The translations under genes and the position numbers were made by a program. This document shows, piece after piece, positions 37,645 to 46,092 of a DNA stretch of 64,000 nucleotides. Positions within the stretch are counted from its first letter, which is position 1, and every line of letters starts with the position of its first letter. The DNA is from Rhizobiaceae bacterium MnEN-MB40S (GTDB taxonomy: Bacteria > Pseudomonadota > Alphaproteobacteria > Rhizobiales > Rhizobiaceae): positions 1-64,000 of the forward strand of contig BRLC01000009.1 of assembly GCA_024343425.1 (NCBI GenBank), read 5' to 3'. The notes under the pieces were generated by a model. It had not been told where the DNA came from, ran no database searches, and saw nothing but the letters and a program-made list of their open reading frames with translations.

Positions 37645-37720
37645 CTAGTGCCCTTATCGAATCTGAAGTTCGAATAGAGCGTGCTGCAGGATGTAACGAA
37701 CTTCAGATTCGGGGCACTAG
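37645..37720. repeat. Palindromic element 2 (MITE-like), relative of element 1
   Basis: A 76-base palindrome bounded by CTAG. The left arm, CTAGTGCCCTTATCGAATCT then GAAGTTCG, pairs with CGAACTTCAGATTCG then GGGCACTAG, with four extra bases on the left arm. It shares with element 1 the CTAGTG tips, the size, the position of the arm mismatch and the inner (T)TGAAGTTC core, but differs in between. Only 13 bases separate the two. It ends 10 bases before the stop codon of the next gene on the minus strand and could act as its terminator. Confidence 0.75.
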
Positions 37721-37730
37721 CTCCGCGCAG

Positions 37731-39371
37731 CTACGATTGACGAAGCCCCGCCAACTCATACAGTCTGTTGTAAAGCATCCTGTATTCGGCTGAGAAGCAG
37801 GACTGACGGTCAACCAGAGCGCGAAGCTGCGGTATAACGCCAAAGTCCTTCATGGCGACTTCCCATTTTTCCATGATTGCGTTTGCGAGCTTCGGGTCAA
37901 AATACAAGGTTCTGTCGCCCAGCTTCGATTTTACCTGAGACAGGATTACACCATAGGTGTTCGTGCGGGTCTTGATCAGAATGCGTTCGACTTCAAACGA
38001 TGTTCGCCCATAGGGCCAGCAGGCAGTCGCCGATGAACCGTAAATTTTTCGCAGGCCGTTGAGCGCCTTCTTGCCACGAGTCATCGCCGATACGGACATA
38101 TCCGGTGAGAGCGAAAGCGACACGTTCAATATGGCAATCAGTGTCGCCCGTTCTTCTTCATCCAGATTATCAAAATTGCCCGCAAAAATCCGGGCAAAGA
38201 CCGGATTGTAGAAGATCGGACCGTCAGACTTGAAAACTTTGTCTGCGCCAACCGGGTCGAACGGATTGGTGACGGTAAAGTTAGTCGCATAAGCGTCCAG
38301 TTTCGTTGCTGCTCCGGGTGACAGCAGAATTTCGAAATAGTCTCCGTCGCGCTCTATCATGGCAAGGGCGCTCTGTCTGTGCTGGCAAAGCGTCATATAG
38401 ATCCTGCCGATTGGAAGGTCCTCATATCCACCGACATGAACTAATCTGTCGCCAACCTGCAACTGGGCTTTATTGTCCAGTTCCGAATGGATTGCCGTGA
38501 TTGTCGGATCTTTCAATCCAGCAAATTCGAGTCCCATTCCCTTTCGAATATTGTCAAACAAAGCTTCCGGCGAGCTTGTTGGGCGGCACAGATACTCAAG
38601 CTTTTCGTCAGGAACTCCAGCAACCTCGACAGGCGCTTTGTCGGCGCCATTATTGTCGAGTTTTACAACGAACATGTCAGCCCAGTTTTGCGCATGTGCA
38701 GCCACTGAATCGGTGTCGAATATTCGTCTGTGCCGATAGAACGTGGTTTGCACCTTGTAGGGGATGGTGACGACGTCCCGATCACCCAAGGCCAGCGTTA
38801 CGTTGATTGTTTCCGGGAAACCGGTGATGCAGTTTCCCCTGAACATACTGATTATCGCGCCGCTGGCATAACTTGCTACTTCCTCGACAGGGGACTTCAC
38901 TCGTTCCATCAGATCCTGCGGGAATGAAATCCTGACGGTCTCTTCATCTCGGCAAAGCAGTGCTTTGAGGTATTTCGTGGTTGATACCTGAACGGAGATC
39001 CCACTCCCGACATAAGGAAAATCTGAAAAGCTCCCCTCCGATGATCGGGCTGCCATGATGTTTTCGTAGAACTGGCTGACGATGTCGGTCGGGTTCATGT
39101 ATTTGTATTGACCGTTGTCGTGCTCTCGCAGCTTTCTCAGAATGCAGCGATGGACGAGGGAGTCGTTGTCAACGATCGCGCAGCCAATGGCCTCCGCCGC
39201 GACCGCCAACTTGTCTGTCGACAGCATTTTACTGGCTGCATGCGTTTGAGCAGGCAGTGCAATTAAAATCATTCCAAGTACAAATAGCGCGCTCTTCAGC
39301 AATGAGGCGCTATCAGTGATCCCTTTGCGGTAATTTTTGAAAGAGTCGAAAATCTTGCGGCATCCGATCAT
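37731..39371 (-). CDS. Exported protein of unknown function with a PDZ-like segment
   Basis: A 546-residue protein. Residues ~25-46 (LLKSALFVLGMILIALPAQT, then HAAS) form an export signal or membrane anchor. Residues ~280-345 include a PDZ-like stretch: MGLEFAGL as carboxylate loop, and LQVGDRLVHVGGYEDLPIG. The C-terminal third contains many Arg/Lys and conserved-looking Cys. No protease triad is evident. I do not recognise the family. Codon use and base composition are less GC-rich than the core genes, as for the cyclase next door, supporting a shared foreign origin. The 194 bases upstream (39372-39565) hold no gene. Confidence 0.7.
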   Translation of the reverse strand: MIGCRKIFDSFKNYRKGITDSASLLKSALFVLGMILIALPAQTHAASKMLSTDKLAVAAEAIGCAIVDNDSLVHRCILRKLREHDNGQYKYMNPTDIVSQFYENIMAARSSEGSFSDFPYVGSGISVQVSTTKYLKALLCRDEETVRISFPQDLMERVKSPVEEVASYASGAIISMFRGNCITGFPETINVTLALGDRDVVTIPYKVQTTFYRHRRIFDTDSVAAHAQNWADMFVVKLDNNGADKAPVEVAGVPDEKLEYLCRPTSSPEALFDNIRKGMGLEFAGLKDPTITAIHSELDNKAQLQVGDRLVHVGGYEDLPIGRIYMTLCQHRQSALAMIERDGDYFEILLSPGAATKLDAYATNFTVTNPFDPVGADKVFKSDGPIFYNPVFARIFAGNFDNLDEEERATLIAILNVSLSLSPDMSVSAMTRGKKALNGLRKIYGSSATACWPYGRTSFEVERILIKTRTNTYGVILSQVKSKLGDRTLYFDPKLANAIMEKWEVAMKDFGVIPQLRALVDRQSCFSAEYRMLYNRLYELAGLRQS

Positions 39372-39565
39372 CTGAAAAAAACTCCTCGTATTGATTGTAG
39401 AAATGGACCTTTGGCGAGATCATCAAGATAGCTGGAGATGTGCGCTGTGTTGCCGGCTACATATATCGGCCTGACCTTGGTATCTTTGTTAACCGGTTTA
39501 TTCAACTTTTTATGATGCGTGAATAGCCGGACCTTCATCGGCCCGGCATTTCGCTTGTCACTGAT

Positions 39566-40258
39566 CTATTCATACCGGTCGTGGCGGCGCACCCAGTCCA
39601 TGCCTCTTTCTTCGTTGCGGCCCCTGGGCGTGAGATCGAGCATGGCGTAGGCGCCCATCATGACCTCCACGCCGCGGCCATAGGTGGAATAGGTGCGATA
39701 GACGTCGCCGGCCTCGTTCTTGACAAAGACGCTGACACCCGGCATTTCCTCGCCCGCCATGGACAATTCGCCGAAATTGTAGTCGATGCGGCCGCTGGCG
39801 ATTTCTTCCGGCGTGAAGCTGACCCTGAAGTCATAGTTGAAGTCACTCCCGAAGGACGACGCCCATTTGAAGTTCCAGCCCATGCGCTTGCGGTAATGTT
39901 CGATTTCTTCGAGCGGCGCACGCGACACGGCGATCATCGTGACGTCATGATGGGCGAGATGCAGGTTCATGCCGTCGGTATGGTCGGCCATGAAGGAACA
40001 GCTCGGACAGCCTTCCTTCCATCCAGGCCCCAGCATGAAATGCTGCACCAGAAGCTGCGACCGGCCGTGGAAGAGTTCCGGGAGCGAGCGTTGACCTTCC
40101 GGCGTATCGAAGATGTAGGCCTTGTCGACACGCGCCCAGGGCAGGGCGAGCCGATCCTGCGCGACCTTGTCGCGAAGCCGCGTCAGTTCCTTTTCGGCTT
40201 TCAACAGGTCCTTGCGAGCTGCGAGCCAGTCCGACTGTGAAACGATGGCGTGTTGCAT
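39566..40258 (-). CDS. DUF899 family thioredoxin-like protein
   Basis: A 230-residue member of DUF899, a thioredoxin-fold family. Motifs are LPWARVDKAYIFD, GPGWKEGCPSCSFMADH with a CPSC in the position of the redox pair, RMGWNFKWASSFGSDFNYDF, and a C-terminal DLTPRGRNEE. Function is not established. AAGGAGAG precedes the ATG at 40258. It lies 2 bases after the small membrane protein gene, so both are co-transcribed. Confidence 0.9.
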   Translation of the reverse strand: MQHAIVSQSDWLAARKDLLKAEKELTRLRDKVAQDRLALPWARVDKAYIFDTPEGQRSLPELFHGRSQLLVQHFMLGPGWKEGCPSCSFMADHTDGMNLHLAHHDVTMIAVSRAPLEEIEHYRKRMGWNFKWASSFGSDFNYDFRVSFTPEEIASGRIDYNFGELSMAGEEMPGVSVFVKNEAGDVYRTYSTYGRGVEVMMGAYAMLDLTPRGRNEERGMDWVRRHDRYE

Positions 40259-40260
40259 GA

Positions 40261-40554
40261 TTACTCTCCTTGTTTGAGTTTCGTTGCAGGATCGACGCGT
40301 CGCGAACGGGCGGAAGCGAGCTTCAGCCAGGGCGAAAGGTGGAAAAGGCTCATTACGAGGTACATAAAGGCCATGGTGTTGACCGGCGAGAAGCTTGACG
40401 CAGTGGCGCATATAGCCGTTCCCTGTGCGTCAAGCGCGGAAAGCCAGGCCATCGAGGCGAAGGTCGGCGCTGCGGCCAGCGCAAGCCAGTCCGCAAGGTT
40501 ACGCGTCGGTCGGCCGTGTGACGATCTCTTCCTTGTAACTGCAAATAGTGTCAT
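40261..40554 (-). CDS. Small membrane protein paired with DUF899
   Basis: A 97-residue protein with two hydrophobic helices: ADWLALAAAPTFASMAWLSA, and FMYLVMSLFHLSPWLKL with a His-x-x-Pro-Trp. It starts with the ATG at 40554 (GGAG about 10 bases upstream). From memory, similar short proteins occur beside DUF899 and winged-helix regulators in Proteobacteria, but I cannot name the family. The stop is 2 bases before the DUF899 start. It is divergent from the regulator at 40660, with 105 bases for both promoters. Confidence 0.7.
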   Translation of the reverse strand: MTLFAVTRKRSSHGRPTRNLADWLALAAAPTFASMAWLSALDAQGTAICATASSFSPVNTMAFMYLVMSLFHLSPWLKLASARSRRVDPATKLKQGE

Positions 40555-40659
40555 TTTCTCTGCTCCGTCCGTTCCCGGCTTTGCCGGTCGTTGCGGGATG
40601 AGCAAAGATGTAGGCCAACAGGCGGGGAGGGTGAGAGTTACAAGTATGACGGGATTTGC

Positions 40660-41880
40660 ATGGACTCGCTGATCAATGCTGCGGGACGCGCGCTTTCTGT
40701 TGGCGATCCGCTTGCCGCATTGAAGCGCGTGGCGTTGCGCGACGACGCCCCGGCGCTGGCGTTGCGCGGCGTCGCAATGGCGCAGCTCGGCGACCTGCCG
40801 CGCGCGCGGGATCTGTTGCGCCGGGCCGCCCGCGCCTTTGGCAAAAACGAGCAGATATCCCGGGCGCGTTGCACCGTAGCCGAGGCGGAAATTGCATTTG
40901 TGTCGCGCGATCTTGGCCAGTCGCTTCGAACGCTTGGTCCGGCGCAGGCGACGCTGGATAGGCTTGGCGATCGTGTCAACGCCGCCCATGCCAGCTATCT
41001 TGACGCGCGTCAGAACCTGCTGATCGGTCGCGCGGACGTGGCCGAACGGATGATCGCGGACCTTGACGCCGACGCCCTGCCGCCGGCGTCACGCGTTGGT
41101 TTCGAACTCGTGGCCGTCGGCATTGCAATACGCCGCGTCAGAGCGTCCGACGCACAAGCGGCGCTGGTTCGGGCGGAGAATTATGCGCGTCAAGCGGCCA
41201 TACCTGCATTGAGCAATGAGGTTGACCGCGCCATGCGCGCTTTCGCAGCGCCGGCGGCGCGCCGGATTTCCAACGGCGATGAACGTCTGCTCGGTCTTGC
41301 TGACGTGGAAGCGCTATTGACGACAGATACATTGATTGTCGACGCCTGCCGCAATATCATTTCCCGGGGAGGGACATCTGTTTCGCTTGCAACGCGACCC
41401 GTCCTGCTGGCGCTCGTTCGTGCGCTGGCGGAAGCGTGGCCGGAGGACGCATCGCGGGAAACGCTGCTTGAACGCGCCTTTCGCGCGCGCCATGCCGACG
41501 AGTCGCATCGCGCGAGACTGCGTGTGGAGATGGCGCGGTTGCGCAAGGAAATCGCGTCGCTGGCCGATGTTGTTGCTACCAAACGCGGGTTTTTGCTGAC
41601 CCCGCGTGGAACGGAGGCGGTCGCCGTGCTGGCGCCGCCGGCCGAGAACGACCACGCAGAGGTGCTGGCGCTTCTTGCCGATGGCGAGGCCTGGTCGAGC
41701 TCGGCGCTCGCGCTGGCGCTTGGCGTGAGTTCGCGCACAGTCTTGCGCGCGCTTGAATCGCTTGCCCTAACCGGCCGGGTGGAATCCTTCGGGCGAGGAC
41801 GCGCCTGCCGGTGGATAGCGCCGAAAGTTCCGGGTTTCCCGACAAGTTTGTTACTCCCCGTGTCAACCATCGCGGGTTAG
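40660..41880 (+). CDS. Helix-turn-helix protein with TPR-like N-terminal half
   Basis: A 406-residue soluble protein. Residues ~10-190 are Ala/Arg-rich paired helices resembling TPRs. Residues ~230-320 look like an OmpR/BTAD-type winged domain (AWPEDASRETLLERAF, then LRVEMARLRKEIASL). Residues ~340-395 form a second HTH (SSSALALALGVSSRTVLRAL, then ESLALTGRVESFGRG). It is divergent from the membrane-protein/DUF899 pair and probably controls it; that is an inference from position. The propeller gene follows after 9 bases. Confidence 0.78.
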   Translation: MDSLINAAGRALSVGDPLAALKRVALRDDAPALALRGVAMAQLGDLPRARDLLRRAARAFGKNEQISRARCTVAEAEIAFVSRDLGQSLRTLGPAQATLDRLGDRVNAAHASYLDARQNLLIGRADVAERMIADLDADALPPASRVGFELVAVGIAIRRVRASDAQAALVRAENYARQAAIPALSNEVDRAMRAFAAPAARRISNGDERLLGLADVEALLTTDTLIVDACRNIISRGGTSVSLATRPVLLALVRALAEAWPEDASRETLLERAFRARHADESHRARLRVEMARLRKEIASLADVVATKRGFLLTPRGTEAVAVLAPPAENDHAEVLALLADGEAWSSSALALALGVSSRTVLRALESLALTGRVESFGRGRACRWIAPKVPGFPTSLLLPVSTIAG

Positions 41881-41889
41881 GATGCGCCT

Positions 41890-42531
41890 ATGAAACATTC
41901 ACCCGCAGAAATCCTCAGAGAATATGGCCCCTTTCCGGGCGTCGCCAACGTGGCGGGAGTCACCTTCGACGGCGACCGGATATGGTTCGCCGCCGGAAAA
42001 AGGCTGAATGCGCTCGATCCCGAAGGCGGCGAGATAACGCAGTCGCTCGAGATCGCCGCCGACGCCGGAACCGCCTATGACGGAAAACACCTCTACCAGA
42101 TCGCCGAAGCCGTGATCCGCAAGATCGATCCCGGTTCCGGCGAGGTGCTGGCGACGATCCCGGCGCCAGGCGAAGGAGGGGATTCGGGGCTTGCCTGGGC
42201 GGAAGGATTTTTGTGGGTCGGGCAGCATCGCGGGCGCAAGATCCATCAGGTCGAACCCGATACCGGAAAGGTGGTCCGCACGATCGAATCCGATCGCTTC
42301 GTCACCGGCGTGACCTGGGTCGACGGCATGCTGTGGCATGGCACATGGGAAGGGACGGAAAGCGATATCCGGCGTATTGACCCCGCGACGGGGGAGGTGC
42401 TCGAGCGTCTGGAGATGCCCGACGGGGCTGGCGTTTCCGGTCTGGAATCCGACGGCGGCGATCGCTTTTTCTGCGGCGGCGGCGACAGCTGCCTGATGCG
42501 GGAAGTCCGGCGTCCAGGATCCGGGTCCTGA
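41890..42531 (+). CDS. Beta-propeller protein, glutamine cyclotransferase/Vgb-like
   Basis: A 213-residue protein of repeated four-strand blades with the sequence rhythm G-x-x-W/L-x-x-G...I-x-x-I-D-P-x-T-G (for example IRKIDPGSGEVLATI, IHQVEPDTGKVVRTI, IRRIDPATGEVLERL). No signal peptide is seen. The activity is not readable; the family name is by fold only. It follows the HTH regulator by 9 bases and may share its transcript. The last residues are rich in Gly and may be a tail rather than a blade. Confidence 0.75.
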   Translation: MKHSPAEILREYGPFPGVANVAGVTFDGDRIWFAAGKRLNALDPEGGEITQSLEIAADAGTAYDGKHLYQIAEAVIRKIDPGSGEVLATIPAPGEGGDSGLAWAEGFLWVGQHRGRKIHQVEPDTGKVVRTIESDRFVTGVTWVDGMLWHGTWEGTESDIRRIDPATGEVLERLEMPDGAGVSGLESDGGDRFFCGGGDSCLMREVRRPGSGS

Positions 42532-42721
42532 GTATTATTTTCGCGTTCCGCTGTCCAGACTGATATTGTTATCAAGCAGAATTGTTCTTTTACCGGGCTA
42601 TTGACGGTCCGACTCTCTTTACCTCTTGCCTCATGATCAGCTATCGATCACTTTGTGGTCGATGCTGGAGGAGCATTGCCGGACTATCGAGCCCGGGCTA
42701 CCGGGCGAAAGGGAGGATTAC

Positions 42722-43735
42722 ATGAAGAGAACACTGTTAACGGCAGCCGCTGTCTGCATGAGCGTTGTCGGCGCACAGGCGCAGGACGTCACGCTTAGAT
42801 TTGCTCACTGGCTGCCGCCGCAGCACGCCGTGCCGCAGAGCGGCATGGCGCCATGGATGGAATCAATTACCGACGCTTCGGGCGGCACTATCACTTTCGA
42901 GGTGTTTCCTGCTCAACAGTTGGGCGCGGCGCCGGATCACTACGACATGACCCGCGACGGGATTGCCGATATCGGATACGTCAATCCGGGCTACAACGCC
43001 GGACGTTTTCCGATTTTCGAACTCGTCGGCGTTCCGTTCCTGGCCAATGACGGCCTGAACGCCTCGAAGGCGATCCACGAATGGTATCTCGACTACGCCG
43101 ACAAGGAAATGAGCGACGTCTATTTCTGCCTAGTCAATCCGCATGAGCCAGGGCGTTTCCACGGCAAGAACGAGATCAAGGTTCCGGCCGACGTGAAAGG
43201 CCTGAGCGTGCGTCCCGCCCATTCAACCATGGCCCGGTTCGTCAACTCTCTCGGCGGTTCGTCGGTGCAGGTGCCGGCGCCGGAAGCGCGCGAGGCCATT
43301 GCCCGTGGCACGGCGGACGCCGTAACTTTCCCATACGAAGCCATGAAGATCTTCAAGATCGGCGAGGAAACCAAGTTCCACAACGACATGCCGCTTTATC
43401 TGTCGGCCCAGGTTATCCTGTTCAACAAGGCCACCTATGAGGGACTGAGCGCGGATCAGAAGAAGGTGATCGACGATCACTGCACGCCGGAATGGTCGAA
43501 GCAATTCTCGGCCGGCTGGACGGAGTATGACACGAATGTTCGTCAGGAAATCATGAACGATCCGGAGCATACCGTCTATACGCCGACCGCTGAAGAGATC
43601 GCGCTGTGGCGCGAGGCGGCTGTCCCGACCCTCGAGGCCTGGAAGGCGGACGTCAAGAACGCAGGCTATGATCCGGACGCCGTGCTCGAAGGCATGCGCT
43701 CGGCGCTCGACGCCAACGGTACGCTCAACAAATAG
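42722..43735 (+). CDS. TRAP transporter 1, solute-binding protein (DctP type)
   Basis: A 337-residue periplasmic binding protein with signal peptide (residues 1-21, cleavage after AQA). It shows the TRAP features LRFAHWLPPQHA, FPAQQLGAAPDHYDM, and the conserved Arg that clamps a carboxylate in GLSVRPAHSTMARFVNSLGG. GGGAGG precedes the ATG at 42722. The ligand is likely an organic acid, but which one is not readable. It is followed by a strong hairpin, then the permease genes. The 190 bases upstream hold the promoter; I saw no clear operator there. Confidence 0.9.
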   Translation: MKRTLLTAAAVCMSVVGAQAQDVTLRFAHWLPPQHAVPQSGMAPWMESITDASGGTITFEVFPAQQLGAAPDHYDMTRDGIADIGYVNPGYNAGRFPIFELVGVPFLANDGLNASKAIHEWYLDYADKEMSDVYFCLVNPHEPGRFHGKNEIKVPADVKGLSVRPAHSTMARFVNSLGGSSVQVPAPEAREAIARGTADAVTFPYEAMKIFKIGEETKFHNDMPLYLSAQVILFNKATYEGLSADQKKVIDDHCTPEWSKQFSAGWTEYDTNVRQEIMNDPEHTVYTPTAEEIALWREAAVPTLEAWKADVKNAGYDPDAVLEGMRSALDANGTLNK

Positions 43736-43746
43736 CGAAGACGCAG

Positions 43747-43772
43747 AAGGAGAGGAGCGCGCTCCTCTCCTT
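43747..43772 (+). terminator. Intercistronic hairpin between TRAP 1 dctP and dctQ
   Basis: AAGGAGAGGAGC and GCTCCTCTCCTT form a perfect 12-bp stem with only GC between them, followed by TT. It lies 12 bases past the dctP stop and ends 20 bases before the dctQ ATG. It probably acts as an attenuator or stabilises the dctP transcript so that binding protein exceeds permease. Confidence 0.75.
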
Positions 43773-43792
43773 TTGCAACGAGGTAACACGCC

Positions 43793-44323
43793 ATGGCTTC
43801 TGATCGCCGGCGGTCGACGGATCGCGTCGCTTTGTGGATTGAACGCATCGCCGCCGTGATGCTTGGCGTGGTGACGCTGATGATCTTCGTATCGGCGATC
43901 GGGCGTTACCTGTTCACGGCGCCGCTTCCGGACGCTTTCGATCTTTCCAGGTTGACCTTGGCGGTGGCGATTATCTGGGGCTTCGCCTCCGTCGCCTATC
44001 GCGGCAGCCACATCAAGGTAGATCTGCTGGCCCACATGCTGCGCCCCGGCATGCGCCGCTGGCTCGACATCGTCGCATGGACCGTGCTGTTCGTCTTTAC
44101 AGCCGGGCTTGTCTGGAAAATCGGCGGACGGGTCCTGTCGCAGCTGACCGGCGGCGAGGTCACCATGGACCTGCGTATACCGCATTGGCCGTTTTTAAGC
44201 GCGATCGTGCTCGGCCTTGTTGCGGCGCTGATCATGACATTGGTCCGCATCTGGCGCATCTGGCGTTATCACGAGGATCTGGAGGACTACGAGACCATTC
44301 CCGAGGAGGCTCCTCATGAGTGA
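43793..44323 (+). CDS. TRAP transporter 1, small permease (DctQ type)
   Basis: A 176-residue protein with four transmembrane helices. SAIGRYLFTAPLPDAFDLSR and AYRGSHIKVDLLAHML are typical of DctQ. It pairs with the large permease for sodium-driven uptake. The end overlaps the dctM start by 8 bases. The C-terminus is charged (ED-rich) and cytoplasmic. Confidence 0.9.
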   Translation: MASDRRRSTDRVALWIERIAAVMLGVVTLMIFVSAIGRYLFTAPLPDAFDLSRLTLAVAIIWGFASVAYRGSHIKVDLLAHMLRPGMRRWLDIVAWTVLFVFTAGLVWKIGGRVLSQLTGGEVTMDLRIPHWPFLSAIVLGLVAALIMTLVRIWRIWRYHEDLEDYETIPEEAPHE

Positions 44324-45608
44324 GCGAGACCTGATCGCCGCAGGCGGCTTCGTTGCGCTGTTTGCGCTGATGCTGATCCGCGTGCCGATCGGCGTTGCAA
44401 TGGGCATCGTCGGCGTCGGAGGTTTCGGCCTGGTTGTGGGCTGGACGCCCGCGCTCAATCTGCTTGCCACGTCGCCGATCCGGACCGTGACGGACTTCAA
44501 CCTGACGCTCATACCGTTCTTCATACTGATGGGAGTTCTGGCGACGCGGTCCGGCATGAGCCGCGAACTCTTTCGCGCCGCCAACGCCACGCTCGGCTCG
44601 TTCAAGGGCGGACTGGGCATCGCGACGGTTGGCGCATGCGCCGGTTTTTCCGCGATTTGCGGCTCTTCTGTCGCAACGGCCGCGACGATGACCGATATCG
44701 CCTACCCGGAAATGAAGCGCGCCGGATATCGCGACGAGGTGGCGACCGGCGTCATCGCCGCGGGCGGCACGCTCGGCATTCTCATTCCGCCTTCCGTCGT
44801 TCTGGCGGTCTATGGTTACATAACGGAACAGGACATTGGCACGCTGTTCATCGCCGGCATCGTCCCCGGCATTCTGGCCGTGTTGATGTATATGGCGACG
44901 GTGCGGATATGGTTCGGCGCGCGGCTGCCGGCGGGCGCGCCGTTCAATTTGCGCGAGGCAATTTCGGCGCTGCGCGGCGTATGGGCCGTGGCGCTTTTGT
45001 TCGTGGCGGTGATCGTCACCATCTATTTCGGCATTGCGACAGCCACCGAAGCAGCTGCTGTCGGCGCCGTGCTGACAGCGCTGATCAGCTTCGCGAGGGG
45101 CAGGCTGAATGCTGCGGGACTGCTTGAAGGTCTTGTCGAAGCGCTCAGAACGTCGGTGGCGATCTACACCATCCTGATCGGGGCGATCCTGTTCGGTTAT
45201 TTTCTCGCCGTCACGCAGGTGCCGCAAAACCTGACGCGCTTTCTGATCGACCTCGGGCTTGGCGACTACGGAACCCTGCTCCTGATCATGGCGCTGTTCG
45301 TGGTGCTTGGCTGCTTTCTAGACGCCATGGCGATGATCATCCTCATGGTGCCGATCGTCTTTCCTGTCATCCTGCAACTGGGCTTCGATCCGATCTGGTT
45401 TGGCGTGATCATCGTCATGACGGTGGAGCTCGGTCTGATCACGCCGCCGATCGGCATGAACGTCTTCGTCATCAACACGATCGCGCGCGACGTGAAGCTC
45501 GGCAGCATCTTTCGCGGCGTTCTGCCGTTCGTGGCGACCGATCTGATACGGCTTTTGATCCTGATCCTGCTGCCCGGCCTGGTGCTGTTCCTGCCGAATT
45601 CGATGTAA
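44316..45608 (+). CDS. TRAP transporter 1, large permease (DctM type)
   Basis: A 430-residue membrane protein with about 12 helices of the ion-transporter fold. Typical stretches are GFSAICGSSVATAATM, GTLGILIPPSVVLAVYGYIT, and LITPPIGMNVFVINTIA. It forms the transport channel with DctQ. It converges on the VOC-family gene with an 8-base gap. Confidence 0.93.
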   Translation: MSERDLIAAGGFVALFALMLIRVPIGVAMGIVGVGGFGLVVGWTPALNLLATSPIRTVTDFNLTLIPFFILMGVLATRSGMSRELFRAANATLGSFKGGLGIATVGACAGFSAICGSSVATAATMTDIAYPEMKRAGYRDEVATGVIAAGGTLGILIPPSVVLAVYGYITEQDIGTLFIAGIVPGILAVLMYMATVRIWFGARLPAGAPFNLREAISALRGVWAVALLFVAVIVTIYFGIATATEAAAVGAVLTALISFARGRLNAAGLLEGLVEALRTSVAIYTILIGAILFGYFLAVTQVPQNLTRFLIDLGLGDYGTLLLIMALFVVLGCFLDAMAMIILMVPIVFPVILQLGFDPIWFGVIIVMTVELGLITPPIGMNVFVINTIARDVKLGSIFRGVLPFVATDLIRLLILILLPGLVLFLPNSM

Positions 45609-45616
45609 CTGCGGCG

Positions 45617-45964
45617 TCACTCGAGATCGTGGTGGAAGTGATAGACGTGTCCGTTCAGATCTCTCACGGTGAACTGGCGCAGCCCCCAGGGTTTGTCATC
45701 GACGGGGTCTACGATGTCTGCGCCGCGTTCGACGAGTTCATTGTAGGCGGCGTCAATATCAAGTGTGAAAATCCAGTGCACGGATGGATGGATTTCTCCA
45801 TCGGTTTGCCTGAAGAACAAGGCGCATTTGCCGTGTGAGACAGCGCCGAGGCGGCCTGCTTCATTATGCCATTCAACTTGAAACCCCAACCTGTCCCGGA
45901 AATAGTGTTGCGATTCAACGACGTCGGTTACGGCAAGTTCAGGAGTCGGCTGATCGATTTTCAT
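45617..45964 (-). CDS. VOC family (glyoxalase/bleomycin-resistance-like) protein
   Basis: A 115-residue single-domain vicinal-oxygen-chelate protein: ELAVTDVVESQHYFRDRLGF at the N-terminus, a middle HWIFTLDIDAAYNEL, and the final metal-type segment TVRDLNGHVYHFHHD. Members bind metal or small molecules, and function varies widely. The start at 45964 has AAAGG upstream. It stands alone. Confidence 0.85.
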   Translation of the reverse strand: MKIDQPTPELAVTDVVESQHYFRDRLGFQVEWHNEAGRLGAVSHGKCALFFRQTDGEIHPSVHWIFTLDIDAAYNELVERGADIVDPVDDKPWGLRQFTVRDLNGHVYHFHHDLE

Positions 45965-46092
45965 TATAATACCTTTTCCGAAAAAGGAGGTGATCAATCC
46001 GGTTGAATCACATCACCTCGAAATATGGGCCTGGAAACTTTAGTACCGGGTCATTGCGGACAGTTCACGATTAAATATATATCCGACCGAGT

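Noticed and set aside
39372-39565. Right attachment repeat of the tRNA-Thr element
   Set aside because: I looked for a copy of the tRNA 3' end here and saw none; the island's right border remains unplaced.
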